Made by a program: the position numbers and the translations under genes. The notes beneath the pieces are model-generated. The model worked only from the letters and a program-made list of their open reading frames with translations. It was not told where the DNA came from and searched no databases. DNA of 60,465 bases, taken from positions 1-60,465 of the forward strand of contig CASDZP010000018.1 in NCBI GenBank assembly GCA_949285535.1. The letters are read 5' to 3'. The stretch comes from an uncultured Alistipes sp. Lineage in GTDB: Bacteria; Bacteroidota; Bacteroidia; Bacteroidales; Rikenellaceae. Shown piece by piece: positions 33,601-41,620 of the stretch. The first letter of the stretch is position 1. Every line of letters starts with the position of its first letter.

Positions 33601-33815
33601 AAACGGGGAAACGTTGAGAAGAACGTGAGCTCCACGCTGCCTATCTTTACGTCGGCGTCTATGTATTCCGCCGCAACCTTGTTTATTGCGGGGGTTATCT
33701 TCTCCGGGGTGAAGATGAAATTGAGTACGACCGCTATCGCCGTAGCGGCTATGACGATAAGGGCTCCAATCGTTATTGACGTGATTTTCAGAGCCTTTTT
33801 TACACCTTTTTTCAT
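30651..33815 (-). CDS. AsmA-like protein
   Basis: 1054 aa. One N-terminal transmembrane helix (residues about 9-33), then a very long beta-rich periplasmic body typical of the AsmA/TamB/YhdP group, with an AsmA N-terminal domain (FTPEKITPAINKVAAEYIDADVKIGSVELTFFSTFPRFSV) and an AsmA_2-like C-terminal region. Such proteins are thought to bridge inner and outer membrane for lipid or outer-membrane biogenesis. A low-complexity Ser/Thr/Ala segment at about 715-745 and a KKTPKKKSGEAEQNK tail stand out. Starts 23 bases after the rhomboid gene. Confidence 0.88.
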   Translation of the reverse strand: MKKGVKKALKITSITIGALIVIAATAIAVVLNFIFTPEKITPAINKVAAEYIDADVKIGSVELTFFSTFPRFSVILDDMHISPEWAPKPFVELKKAEVSLNPIKYLTEEKIRIGQIRLEEPNIYLYVDSTGRSVISVFKLDSTENDTSSLKLDLGVRLFSIDNGRIAVDDRSNGFYASTDSIDVKLAGLLSEKMSAIKAKMAFKDMLAWQSGEVLFKKLSLDINSQVRYNPDSLRLNIDTARFDMGGLVFGAAGTLRGDSVNKRIEVNVGVGMKIRSFADVMTYIPPTILRKDVGMKSDGEAVTVIKLNGYYGKDIMPEIKARLTLDGGSFHYDKMPVGVDNLDIDAEAFVNPMDKKQSFLRVNKFNMKSGPATIDLKGGAANILGDPIVRFSLNSNVNLTELARIFPLADGLTLKGHNTTAIKGRFRMSALKDRDYGSMWLDGSSRFSDMTLILRGGAADSSYLYASIKRGDFNFGNSVKKDKLVADTSNLTADIILNGMGFRNDRGARINMAGIELKADSKRSSDTTTLSTVYTQLNIDSMSILMPDTLDGVLRKCFASLKIEPFAPHSRRALITGIVNADSLSATSKLTNAYASMNKGGFKLTATAPERKGGRWYLRGALGFGGLKGYSDIFPLPISMPVSSVSVDGSRITLNRTRMRVGDSDLTITGYFDNLLRTMFGSKKARLNGEISLRSRNINANELLAALDAAALYEDSATTDSLGTTTTTANTGDTLSAKDIAESGQPKAASAEADTTLTIFMIPRTITMNVNMNVDTVRIGSLLFSGINGNLSMNRGAMRLKGFNMNGLGAAMKADIYYRATNRRGAFIKTWLRINDIDISRIGELMPSIVEATPMIKDLRGDVNMSMAMTGNLAKDMTIKMPSLKGVISLDGQNLVLMDGKTFAEISKMLMFKNKERNLIDSLGLNIVAQNGRMDVPPFELEIDRYRAIIGGTQTVSNNFDIDFKYNISIIKSPLPIKAGVDIFGNLDDFDFKITKAKLKKADFADINKNVDSIRNVMITEVNRDNAVRDVSANGNGGKKTPKKKSGEAEQNK

Positions 33816-33838
33816 CGCTTTGGTGCTTTGTTATATGA

Positions 33839-34453
33839 TTAAAAAACAGGGTGGAGCAGTTTTCCGAAGAAACTCAGGAAAAGACCCGGTTCCATTAACC
33901 CGAAAAAGATGAAACCGTAAATCGCGCCCCAAATGTGCGCATTATGGTTTATGTTGTCGTTGGAGTGTCGGCTCGAATAGTTCTCGTACCAAATGTATAA
34001 CGCGCCGAAAATGATACTCGGAATGGGTATTACACCGAAAAGCAGTATCGATTTCCACGGAGTTATGAATATGGATGAGAAAACAACCGCCGAAACGGCT
34101 CCCGACGCTCCTATCGAGTTGTAGTAGGGGTTGTCCTTGTACTTTATTATGTCGGGAATCGACGAGACCACTATTCCACCGATGTAAAGAGCCAGAAACC
34201 AATAGTTGCGCGCGCCTCCCAACATGCCTGCAACCATCTCCATCTGTCTGCCGAACGACCATAACACCAGCATGTTGATAAACAGGTGCATATAGTCGGC
34301 GTGTACGAACGCGTGCGTCAGGACACGTTCCCATTGGTTGCGGCGGGTAATGTTATACGGATTTAACGACAATCTGTAAAAAAGATCCCTGTTCCTGAAA
34401 CAGAGCATCGAGACGATTATCGTAATAATTATTATCAGTGTGTTGGTAGTCAT
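33839..34453 (-). CDS. Rhomboid-family intramembrane serine protease
   Basis: 204 aa, about six transmembrane helices. Motifs are HAFVHADYMHLFINM (HxxxN in helix 2), GASGA (catalytic Ser) and the later His in NHNAHIWGAIYGF, giving a complete Ser-His dyad. It would cleave transmembrane substrates within the inner membrane. Leads an operon with the AsmA-like gene. Confidence 0.9.
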   Translation of the reverse strand: MTTNTLIIIITIIVSMLCFRNRDLFYRLSLNPYNITRRNQWERVLTHAFVHADYMHLFINMLVLWSFGRQMEMVAGMLGGARNYWFLALYIGGIVVSSIPDIIKYKDNPYYNSIGASGAVSAVVFSSIFITPWKSILLFGVIPIPSIIFGALYIWYENYSSRHSNDNINHNAHIWGAIYGFIFFGLMEPGLFLSFFGKLLHPVF

Positions 34454-34596
34454 CGCTTTTTATCTGTTAAAATCTTTAGTGTCAATAAAACAATCGTTTC
34501 GTACAAAATGTAACGCGTATAAACACACGGAACACACCCCGTATCCCGAACATATTGCGATACGAACGCTAAAATACCTATAAATAATTGAAAAAA

Positions 34597-34628
34597 CAAG
34601 AGTTGCGGATTAAATAAACCAACTCTTG
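34597..34628 (-). terminator. Terminator of the SPOR-hemW-mqn-holA operon
   Basis: CAAGAGTTG and CAACTCTTG, with a T run on the minus strand, 27 bases after the holA stop codon. Confidence 0.8.
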
Positions 34629-34655
34629 TGAGGTTAAAGTGTGTGAGTGTGACCT

Positions 34656-35747
34656 TTAGCGTAACAGCGTCAGTTTCAAAACCAACTCTTTCAGCAGTTC
34701 ACCGTTACTCATTGCCGCCGCGGAATCGAGCCCCTTGCTTTTGAGGTCATACTTCCGTATAAGTCCCAACGCCGCAAAACTTGCCCTTGTCGGATACCTG
34801 TTGAGCGCGCTTTTATACTCTTTTAGAAAAAAGGCGCCTTGCAGTTTGAGTGCGGCAATCATCTGGCTGTCGGTAGGAGGCGGTAATTTTTTGACACGCG
34901 CGTTCCATATCATGATACCGAGCGTAAAAATACGCTGAAAATGAGTGTATAGCGTCTGTATTGTCACCACATAGGGGTTGTCGTTCGGGTTTCGGGCGAA
35001 ATGGTCGCAGATAAGCAATGCGCGGGCGGCGTTACCTTCCGACAAGGCACGTGTAAGCTCAAAATTATTAAACTCCTTGCTTATCCCGATGTTATCCTCT
35101 ATGTCGTCAGCAGTTATGTTTTTACGGCTGTCGCCTATACGCATGATAAGTTTCTCCGTCTCCTGCTCCATTTTGCCGAGCGAGGTGCCGAGGTGGTCTG
35201 TCATCATGGCGGCGGCACGTTCGTCGATAGTGTAACCGCGCGAGACGAAAAGTTCGTTGAGCCATCCGCCAATCTCGTAGTCTCTCGGCTCATAGGATTC
35301 GAGTACAATGCCGTGTTCGACACAACGTTTATATAGTGCGGAACGTTTGTCGAGTGTTCCCTCTTTGCATACAAGAACCAGCATCGTGTTATCCAACGGT
35401 GCCTTGAAGTAATTGGCGAGGTACTCTATGTTTTTGAGCGCCAACGCGTCTTTTACGATGACAATGTTTTTGCCGGGCATCATCGTATAGGTGCGGCATC
35501 TCTGTATCACCTGTTCAGGAGTGGTCTCGCCGCCGTATGTTACATATAGATTAAAACTTTTCGACTCCTCGGGCAGAACGTTGTTCTCGATATACTCCAT
35601 AACCTTGTCGATGAAGTAGGGTTCGTCGCCCATGAGAAGATAGACGCCCCGACAGACACCTCCTCTCAACTCTTTCATGAGCGTCGAGTAGGCTCCGAGC
35701 GTCTCCTTGAAACCGACTTTGGATTTTGTTACCGCCTTTTTAGCCAT
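34656..35747 (-). CDS. holA: DNA polymerase III subunit delta
   Basis: 363 aa, the wrench of the clamp loader that opens the beta clamp. The N-terminal AAA+-like region has YLLMGDEPYFIDKVMEYI, followed by the CRTYTMMPGKNIVIVKDA strand and the three-domain pattern ending in a helical collar domain (FFLKEYKSALNRYPTR). Its first codons overlap the end of mqnD by 19 bases, so translation is coupled. Confidence 0.92.
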   Translation of the reverse strand: MAKKAVTKSKVGFKETLGAYSTLMKELRGGVCRGVYLLMGDEPYFIDKVMEYIENNVLPEESKSFNLYVTYGGETTPEQVIQRCRTYTMMPGKNIVIVKDALALKNIEYLANYFKAPLDNTMLVLVCKEGTLDKRSALYKRCVEHGIVLESYEPRDYEIGGWLNELFVSRGYTIDERAAAMMTDHLGTSLGKMEQETEKLIMRIGDSRKNITADDIEDNIGISKEFNNFELTRALSEGNAARALLICDHFARNPNDNPYVVTIQTLYTHFQRIFTLGIMIWNARVKKLPPPTDSQMIAALKLQGAFFLKEYKSALNRYPTRASFAALGLIRKYDLKSKGLDSAAAMSNGELLKELVLKLTLLR

Positions 35748-36559
35748 ATGTCATCTCTGTTTTGAAGGCCTCCCGCCGATAACAGCTCCGTCACAGCCTT
35801 TCGTCCATCCTCGCCGAGCGAAAGAGAAAAATCGTTTACGAACATGGCTATGTGCTTGCCGCATACTTCGTCCGACATCTCTTTTGCGTTCTCTTTTACG
35901 AAAGCGTGTGAGTCTGACGGGTTGTCGAATGCGTGTCTGATACTATCGTGTAACAATCTGTCCGCTATGGCGATGAACTCCTCTCCGAGTGAGCGTCGAA
36001 CCGCTATCGCTCCGAGCGGTATGGGTAACGATGTCGATTTTTCCCACATGCTGCCCAAGTCGGCGACTAAAGACAACCCTTTGTCGGCGTATGTGAAACG
36101 CTGTTCGTGTATCAATACTCCAGCGTCCGCCTCGCCGTCGCATACAACGTCGGCAATGTCGCTGAAAAGATACGGGCGCTTGTCGAGACCTTTGCCGAAC
36201 GCGTGGTCGAGAAGTAGGCTCGCTGTGGTATGCACACCCGGAATGGCTATGCGTACCGATTTGACCTCGTCGGGGTATATCTTGTGTTTCGATACCAGCA
36301 GAGGACCGTTGCCGTAACCCAACGCGCTTCCCGAGTCGAGCAACATGTATTCGTCGGCGATGAGAGGGTAGAGCGCGTAACTGATTTTCGTAATGTCGGG
36401 AAAACCCGTCAACGCCGCCTTGTTAAGTTCCTCTATGTCGCTTATGGTTAGCGATATGTCGAAAGGAATTTCTTCAGACAGTCTATTGTGCAGCAGCGCG
36501 TCGAACATGAATGTGTCGTTCGGACAACTCGATATGCTCAGTTTGATTACGGGTTTCAT
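35729..36559 (-). CDS. mqnD: 1,4-dihydroxy-6-naphthoate synthase
   Basis: 276 aa, periplasmic-binding-protein-like fold, without a signal peptide. The SSCPNDTFMFDAL start and the GPLLVS and GVHTTASLL segments are characteristic of MqnD, the cyclic dehypoxanthinyl futalosine lyase step of the futalosine menaquinone pathway. Directly follows mqnB (12 bases). Together with menG in this window it shows a menaquinone route through futalosine rather than through chorismate/o-succinylbenzoate. Confidence 0.93.
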   Translation of the reverse strand: MKPVIKLSISSCPNDTFMFDALLHNRLSEEIPFDISLTISDIEELNKAALTGFPDITKISYALYPLIADEYMLLDSGSALGYGNGPLLVSKHKIYPDEVKSVRIAIPGVHTTASLLLDHAFGKGLDKRPYLFSDIADVVCDGEADAGVLIHEQRFTYADKGLSLVADLGSMWEKSTSLPIPLGAIAVRRSLGEEFIAIADRLLHDSIRHAFDNPSDSHAFVKENAKEMSDEVCGKHIAMFVNDFSLSLGEDGRKAVTELLSAGGLQNRDDIWLKRR

Positions 36560-36571
36560 CTCTCTTTGTCA

Positions 36572-37186
36572 CTATTTCAACGGTAATCTCTCTTTCAGTC
36601 TTTCGATGAAATTCTCGAGCTCTTTTCCCAAGCAGGTTATGGAGCCTAAAAAGTCCCATGTTCCACGATTCAAATCGACCTTGTTGGAGATACTTCGCAG
36701 CTCGAAAAAAGGAATGCCCTCTTTGAGACACGCCTTGAAAAACGGTATGCCCTCCATGTTTTCGATGTCGGCGTCTTTTGTCGGAATGTATGACGACATC
36801 GAACAATTGGCACTGTTGGATGCCGCCTTCGGCAATTCAATCCAATCGCATTCTGCCCATGGGCAGTCATACCACTCTTTTACTGGGAAATCGAGTGTGT
36901 TTTGCGTGTGTGCCAAAAGTCTCAATCCGTCAGGGTAGAAAAAACCGAAATCCGCCTCACGCTCTTTCGATACTATGACCGTCTCGCCAATTTTGAAAGG
37001 AGAGTGTTCATATACACCCGCTATACCGCCCATGATTACAGCGTCGGGTCTCTCCTCCGTGGCGAAATAACGCCCCATGAACAGCGCGCAGTCGGTAAGC
37101 CCCACACCGCAGATGTGAACCCTTACGCCATCGGGGGCGTTAAAGTGTTCTGCCTCGGTGGAGGTAGGGAAAATCACGTCTATCAT
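36572..37186 (-). CDS. mqnB: Futalosine hydrolase
   Basis: 204 aa, nucleoside-phosphorylase/hydrolase fold. VHICGVGLTDCAL, MGGIAGVYEHSPFKIGETVIV and the late SISNKVDLNRGTWD segment fit the MTAN-like MqnB family. It cleaves futalosine to hypoxanthine and dehypoxanthinyl futalosine, the step before MqnC and MqnD. Starts one base after the hemW stop codon. Confidence 0.9.
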   Translation of the reverse strand: MIDVIFPTSTEAEHFNAPDGVRVHICGVGLTDCALFMGRYFATEERPDAVIMGGIAGVYEHSPFKIGETVIVSKEREADFGFFYPDGLRLLAHTQNTLDFPVKEWYDCPWAECDWIELPKAASNSANCSMSSYIPTKDADIENMEGIPFFKACLKEGIPFFELRSISNKVDLNRGTWDFLGSITCLGKELENFIERLKERLPLK

Positions 37187-37187
37187 C

Positions 37188-38309
37188 TCAGAAAAAAAGT
37201 GAAGATATTATGTGGTCGGAAATAAGAAAATATTTCGGGTCTATTCTCAAATTTCCGTTCTCGAAAATCATTTTTTTGCTCTTGATGAAAGGTTCTGCGC
37301 CTTTCATCATTCTGGCAAGTCTGTCTTTACCGAATCGGCGGCGCATGACAACGGTATCAATGCCCCATGCCGTGCGCAGTGACAGCATCACAAACTCATG
37401 CAGACGGTCACTGTCAGTCAGCCTTTCGGTGGTGAAGTGCTTGTTTGATTCCACCTTGTTCAGATAGAGCGGAAGACTCGCTATATTGGCGTGACGCGCA
37501 TGTCCGTCGAACGAGTGTGCGCTCGGACCTATGCCGAGATAGGGAACGCCCTTCCAGTAATTGCTGTTATGAAGACCGCAGTACCACTCTTCCGAAGCAA
37601 AATTGCTAACTTCGTAATGGAAGAATCCCGCTTTGCCCATCACTTCACGTATGGTTTTGAAATGACTTTGGCTCGTCTTTTCATCCACAGGGGTGAAAAG
37701 TCCTCGTTTCATCCTGTTGCTCAGTATGCTTCGCTCCTCAATGGACAGGTGATAGGCTGACACATGCTGTACGTCGAGTGCCAATGCCTTGTTTACATCG
37801 CTGCGTATAGTGTTCACGCTCTGACCCGGTATGCCGTAGATAAAATCGACCGACACGTTGAGAATACCAGACTTGCGCAGACGTTTAATCGCGTTTACCG
37901 CCATTTCTCCGTCGTGATTGCGACGCATCATTTTAAGAATCTCGCCGTTGAATGACTGCACCCCGATACTTACCCTGTTAACCTCAGTCTCGTGCGATAG
38001 AGCCAACGCATATTCTTCAGTTATATCCTCGGGGTTTACCTCAACGGTTATCTCCGAAATCTCTCTCGGACACCATATCTTCGTGGCATGCTCTATAAGC
38101 TGTTGAATCTGAGCGGGAGAGAGAAGCGACGGTGTTCCTCCGCCTATATATATAGTCTCGATACTTTTGATATAGTCGGAGCGATTCTCCATCTCTTTGA
38201 GAAGCGCCTCAAAGAGAGCTTGACGCGGACCTACTGACGCCGTGGTGTAGAAGTCACAATAGGCGCATATCTGGCGACAGAATGGTATGTGTATGTATAA
38301 TCCTGCCAT
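37188..38309 (-). CDS. hemW: HemW-like radical SAM protein
   Basis: 373 aa. CRQICAYCDF near the N-terminus supplies the CxxxCxxC iron-sulphur site of radical SAM enzymes, IGGGTPS is the SAM-binding glycine motif, and the C-terminal HemN-like domain follows. HemW proteins bind heme and deliver it rather than oxidising coproporphyrinogen; older databases call them oxygen-independent coproporphyrinogen oxidases. Twelve bases after the SPOR gene and directly before mqnB. Confidence 0.88.
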   Translation of the reverse strand: MAGLYIHIPFCRQICAYCDFYTTASVGPRQALFEALLKEMENRSDYIKSIETIYIGGGTPSLLSPAQIQQLIEHATKIWCPREISEITVEVNPEDITEEYALALSHETEVNRVSIGVQSFNGEILKMMRRNHDGEMAVNAIKRLRKSGILNVSVDFIYGIPGQSVNTIRSDVNKALALDVQHVSAYHLSIEERSILSNRMKRGLFTPVDEKTSQSHFKTIREVMGKAGFFHYEVSNFASEEWYCGLHNSNYWKGVPYLGIGPSAHSFDGHARHANIASLPLYLNKVESNKHFTTERLTDSDRLHEFVMLSLRTAWGIDTVVMRRRFGKDRLARMMKGAEPFIKSKKMIFENGNLRIDPKYFLISDHIISSLFF

Positions 38310-38321
38310 GATTAGCTTTGG

Positions 38322-38810
38322 TTACTGCATTGAAGAGTCGTATTCGCCTGAGATTTCGACATCCTGATTGGCAGTGGTAAAAGAGCCGATTGGCATCTGG
38401 GCGTTGACAACAAAAGCGTTTGGGAAACTGCCGAGTACCCTGCCGAGCAGAATAACCGCCTCTTCGCGCGTAAGGTAGTTGCCTGCCGTGACGTTGAAAT
38501 ATGGAGCAGAGTAGTTCATGGCTGTGGGAACGCCGGGGAAAAGAGACGAAAAACGCTCTCTTGCCGCATAGGCTTCGCTACGCGAGTTCTGGCTGTTACC
38601 GAAATATATGCGCACTCTGTAACCGTTGATTTTGTTGTATTGCGAACCTGTTGACAATACAACATCGCATTTGTTGTTGACATTGACAACAGCTCCATTG
38701 CTCGACGGGGTCGCAAGACGTTTTTTTATTTCATCGTGTCTGTTTTGTGCCCAAAGTGTCATCGACGACATGGTCGAAACCAAAATCAGCGGTATGATAA
38801 ATTTTTTCAT
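38322..38810 (-). CDS. SPOR-domain exported protein
   Basis: 162 aa from ATG 38810; the frame extends upstream but the MKKFIIPLILVSTMSSMTLWA start gives a clean signal peptide (cleavage after LWA). Residues about 65-145 are a SPOR-like domain (YRVRIYFGNSQNSRSEAYAARERFSSLFPG, PYFNVTAGNYLTREEA), which binds denuded peptidoglycan at division sites. First gene of the operon running into hemW. Confidence 0.85.
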   Translation of the reverse strand: MKKFIIPLILVSTMSSMTLWAQNRHDEIKKRLATPSSNGAVVNVNNKCDVVLSTGSQYNKINGYRVRIYFGNSQNSRSEAYAARERFSSLFPGVPTAMNYSAPYFNVTAGNYLTREEAVILLGRVLGSFPNAFVVNAQMPIGSFTTANQDVEISGEYDSSMQ

Positions 38811-38843
38811 TACGCAATCGTTATCTCTGTTTTGACTTGTTTG

Positions 38844-38851
38844 CAAAATTA
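38844..38851 (-). promoter_or_regulatory. Promoter -7 box of the SPOR-hemW-mqn-holA operon
   Basis: Minus-strand TAATTTTG, start predicted near 38838, leader about 28 bases. The -33 element is poor (GTG at the expected place). Confidence 0.5.
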
Positions 38852-39071
38852 ACAAAAAAGAGGCAGATATCACCTCTTTTTTGTATTATATTGTGGCTGT
38901 CTCTCTTTTTTTATGTTTAAAAGTGAGCTCTTGTCGGATAAAAACGTTGGCGGAATAAATTTATTTCACTTTTTGTAACATATCACAACCTTTTTTGATG
39001 CTTTATGTCCGACATAGGCTTTATCTGTGTAAACATAACTTTAGGAACATATATAGCCACGATACAGACCT

Positions 39072-39581
39072 TTAGAATATTTTGGTCGCATCAAGCGCGA
39101 TAAGTCCCATTTCTTTCAGTTTTGAGAGAAACCGGTCAAATGTAACTCCATACTCCATATCGAAAGGAATGATACCGGCACGTCCTTTGACCGATCCTTT
39201 GACATATATATTCATAGGCGCTTTCTCAATCTGTTTGGACAAAGCCATCATGCCTATGACACCTCCCGACGCTTTTATGCGTAACGGTATATCGACCGAT
39301 TCATCACCGCGCGGAATGATTATCTTCTCCGCAATCTCGACTGATGCAAGCATTTTGTAGTCTTTTTTGCGGAGAATGTTTATCCATGCCTTATTTAACA
39401 CAATCTTGCTTGAGTTGTTGTCGAATCGTACCGTGACGACCATTCGGAGTTCATTGTCAGAGCCTCTTTCCAATCTTGTTTGAGTCGATAGAACTTTTAT
39501 GTCTTTCTCTTTGTTACAAGAGGTCGCTGACAACAAAAAAGTTAAGATTAAAAAGAATTTTATCAAAAGCCTTGCTTTCAT
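39072..39581 (-). CDS. Small lipoprotein, LEA14-like
   Basis: 169 aa, lipobox ATSC with lipidated Cys22. The rest is a single beta sandwich (TRLERGSDNELRMVVTVRFDNNSS ... VDIPLRIKASGG) resembling LEA14/Water-stress-and-hypersensitive-response folds. Last in a row of three lipoprotein genes behind menG. Function unknown. Confidence 0.7.
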   Translation of the reverse strand: MKARLLIKFFLILTFLLSATSCNKEKDIKVLSTQTRLERGSDNELRMVVTVRFDNNSSKIVLNKAWINILRKKDYKMLASVEIAEKIIIPRGDESVDIPLRIKASGGVIGMMALSKQIEKAPMNIYVKGSVKGRAGIIPFDMEYGVTFDRFLSKLKEMGLIALDATKIF

Positions 39582-39624
39582 CGCTTTTATATTTATGTAC
39601 TATGCTACCTTTTAGGTAAAACGA

Positions 39625-40155
39625 CTATTTTAATCCTATTTTCAGTTCCTTAACCTTTTCTATGACCTCGTCTTCCGTGACATTTTTTAAGTTAATGTCA
39701 TGTTTTTTGCCGTCAATAACTCCCTTGAATCTGAAATCCAATTTGTCAAAAGAGTCGCTTTTAATGTTTTTCTGCTTTTTGAATGTGCATGAAATTTGTG
39801 CTTTCGTTTGAACAGGCTCTTCGCTTTTACTGAAAGATAGTTCTTCATCTAAAGAGACCGTCAATTTACAGTTTATTTTGGGAAGCATTAGATTGAGTGA
39901 CGCTTTCTCGATAGTCATGTCAACCTTTGAGACATACTCTATGTCAGGTTTGAAATCGGCTGTCGTCGTCTTTTTATCTGATTGGAGATTCATATGCGAA
40001 TAGTCAAAAATGTTTTGACGATCAAGCCATGTTATTGTTACATCATTTTGCTCATAGTTTGCATCGCATCCAAAAAAAAGCGTCTGAGCAAAGATTATGA
40101 ACATAATCATTGATATCTTTTTTAAGGCTTTTTTTACCTTGTTAGTAATCTTCAT
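39625..40155 (-). CDS. Small lipoprotein, paralogue A of a tandem pair
   Basis: 176 aa from ATG 40155 (ATG 40164 also in frame), chosen because both paralogues then start ATGAAGATTA. Lipobox LFFGC. Shared with the next gene upstream are FIIFAQTLFFGCD, DIEYVSKVDMTIE, and the C-terminal GVIDGKKHDINLKNVTEDEV-type segment. Beta-rich, no known family. It differs from its partner over most of the centre, so the duplication is old or under diversifying change. Confidence 0.7.
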   Translation of the reverse strand: MKITNKVKKALKKISMIMFIIFAQTLFFGCDANYEQNDVTITWLDRQNIFDYSHMNLQSDKKTTTADFKPDIEYVSKVDMTIEKASLNLMLPKINCKLTVSLDEELSFSKSEEPVQTKAQISCTFKKQKNIKSDSFDKLDFRFKGVIDGKKHDINLKNVTEDEVIEKVKELKIGLK

Positions 40156-40251
40156 ATTTCCCATTTATTTATGATTTTAAGGGTGTTTACAGCTTTTTTA
40201 CGTCAGTTCAGGTGTTGTTATTTATCGGCTTGTTTCCTAATAAGTCACGCT

Positions 40252-40797
40252 TTAGATGCCGAACCCTATTCTCAAATCCTTGAACTGTTCTTTTACCTCT
40301 TCTTTTGTGGCGTTTTTCAAATTGATGTCATATTCCTTGCCGTCTATCACAGCTTTGAATATAACATCGAATACTTCAGATGTATAACGATCTGTGTTTT
40401 TTAATTCTTTAATCATCCCCAATACATGAGCTTTTGTTGAAACAGGGGTATCATTTTTATGGAAAGTGAGTCCTTCTTTCAAAACAATGGTCACTTCACC
40501 TTGCTTCATAGGGTTAATTATAGTAATTGAAGCATTTTCAATGGTCATGTCAACTTTTGAGACATATTCAATGTCGGTTTTAAATTCGACTTTAGCCACT
40601 CCTTTTTTGGCTTTCATCTTTATGTTGGCTTCGTCAAGGCTGTCCAAACATTCTTGAGGTATTGTTATGTTTACGTCGTTTACCTCATAGTCGATATCGC
40701 ATCCGAAAAAAAGCGTCTGCGCAAAAATCATGAAAATAACAGCTATCGCCTTTTTTATGTCGGCATTTGTCTTTTTTACAAAGTTCATAATCTTCAT
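40252..40797 (-). CDS. Small lipoprotein, paralogue B of a tandem pair
   Basis: 181 aa from ATG 40797; the longer frame starts with GTG and would overlap menG. Lipobox LFFGC. Conserved with paralogue A are VEFKTDIEYVSKVDMTIENAS and AVIDGKEYDINLKNATKEEVKE. Lies 34 bases after menG. No recognised family; surface or periplasmic lipoprotein by its signal. Confidence 0.7.
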   Translation of the reverse strand: MKIMNFVKKTNADIKKAIAVIFMIFAQTLFFGCDIDYEVNDVNITIPQECLDSLDEANIKMKAKKGVAKVEFKTDIEYVSKVDMTIENASITIINPMKQGEVTIVLKEGLTFHKNDTPVSTKAHVLGMIKELKNTDRYTSEVFDVIFKAVIDGKEYDINLKNATKEEVKEQFKDLRIGFGI

Positions 40798-40831
40798 TTT
40801 ATTTTTGATTTTGGATTTATTTTCATTTTTA

Positions 40832-41542
40832 CTATTTCTCACCTGTGTAAAGTGTGGCTATCCCGAATGTGAGACTTTTGTATTTACAGTTTTTCAGTCC
40901 TGCCTGCTTCATTATTTCCACAAACTTTTCTCTTTGCGGGAACTCTTCGACAGATTGGGGCAGATAACTGTATGCGTCTCTGTCTTTTGATGTGAGGCGT
41001 CCGATTATCGGTAAAAGTCCGTGAAAATAGACTCTGTACGCCGCTTTGACAAGCGGATTTTTAGGTATTGAAAGTTCCGCTACTACAACGACTCCGCCTT
41101 TTTTAGTCACTCGTCGCATCTGTTCGAGTCCTTTTTTCAAATCGGCGAAGTTACGCGCGCCGAAAGTAACCGTAGTCATGTCGAATGTGTCGTCCTCCAT
41201 ACTCAGGTCAAGAGCGTCCTCACGTAAAAACATTACTTTATGTCCGTATTTTGATTTTGCGGCTTTTTGTTCCGCCACGGCAAGCATGTTTTCCGAAAAA
41301 TCTCCGCCAATCACGCATTCGGTCGTGTCGAGAGACGCCAATTCGAGTGCGGTGTTGCCCGTACCTGTGGCTATGTCAAGAATTTTCCCGGCTTTTCGGG
41401 CACGTGCCGTATCAATAACCTTCTTTCTCCAACGTCGGTCTATACCCATAGACAGCGTATGATTCAGTTTGTCATAGCTGTGGGCGATAGAGTCGAACAT
41501 GCCCATTATTTTCTCTTTGTTCTTGTCTGTCGAGACTTTCAT
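40832..41542 (-). CDS. menG: Demethylmenaquinone methyltransferase
   Basis: 236 aa, class I SAM methyltransferase of the UbiE/MenG family. FDSIAHSYDKLNHTLSMGIDRRWRKK, ILDIATGTGNTALEL (SAM motif I) and TFGARNFADLKKGLEQMRRV are family signatures. It carries out the last step of menaquinone synthesis, which complements mqnB and mqnD in this window. The gene follows the LolC/E-like permease by 78 bases. Confidence 0.95.
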   Translation of the reverse strand: MKVSTDKNKEKIMGMFDSIAHSYDKLNHTLSMGIDRRWRKKVIDTARARKAGKILDIATGTGNTALELASLDTTECVIGGDFSENMLAVAEQKAAKSKYGHKVMFLREDALDLSMEDDTFDMTTVTFGARNFADLKKGLEQMRRVTKKGGVVVVAELSIPKNPLVKAAYRVYFHGLLPIIGRLTSKDRDAYSYLPQSVEEFPQREKFVEIMKQAGLKNCKYKSLTFGIATLYTGEK

Positions 41543-41620
41543 GCGGTTATCTTTTTGTAATCTTTCGTGTAGGTATTTTTATGTCCTCTGTTCTCTGTCC
41601 TCTGAACTGCCTTTTGTATC

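Noticed and set aside
37188..38309. HemW-like protein as the menaquinone radical SAM enzyme MqnC or MqnE
   Set aside because: Sequence pattern (IHIPFCxxxCxYCDF, IGGGTPS, HemN C-terminal domain) is that of HemW; only its position beside mqnB is suggestive.
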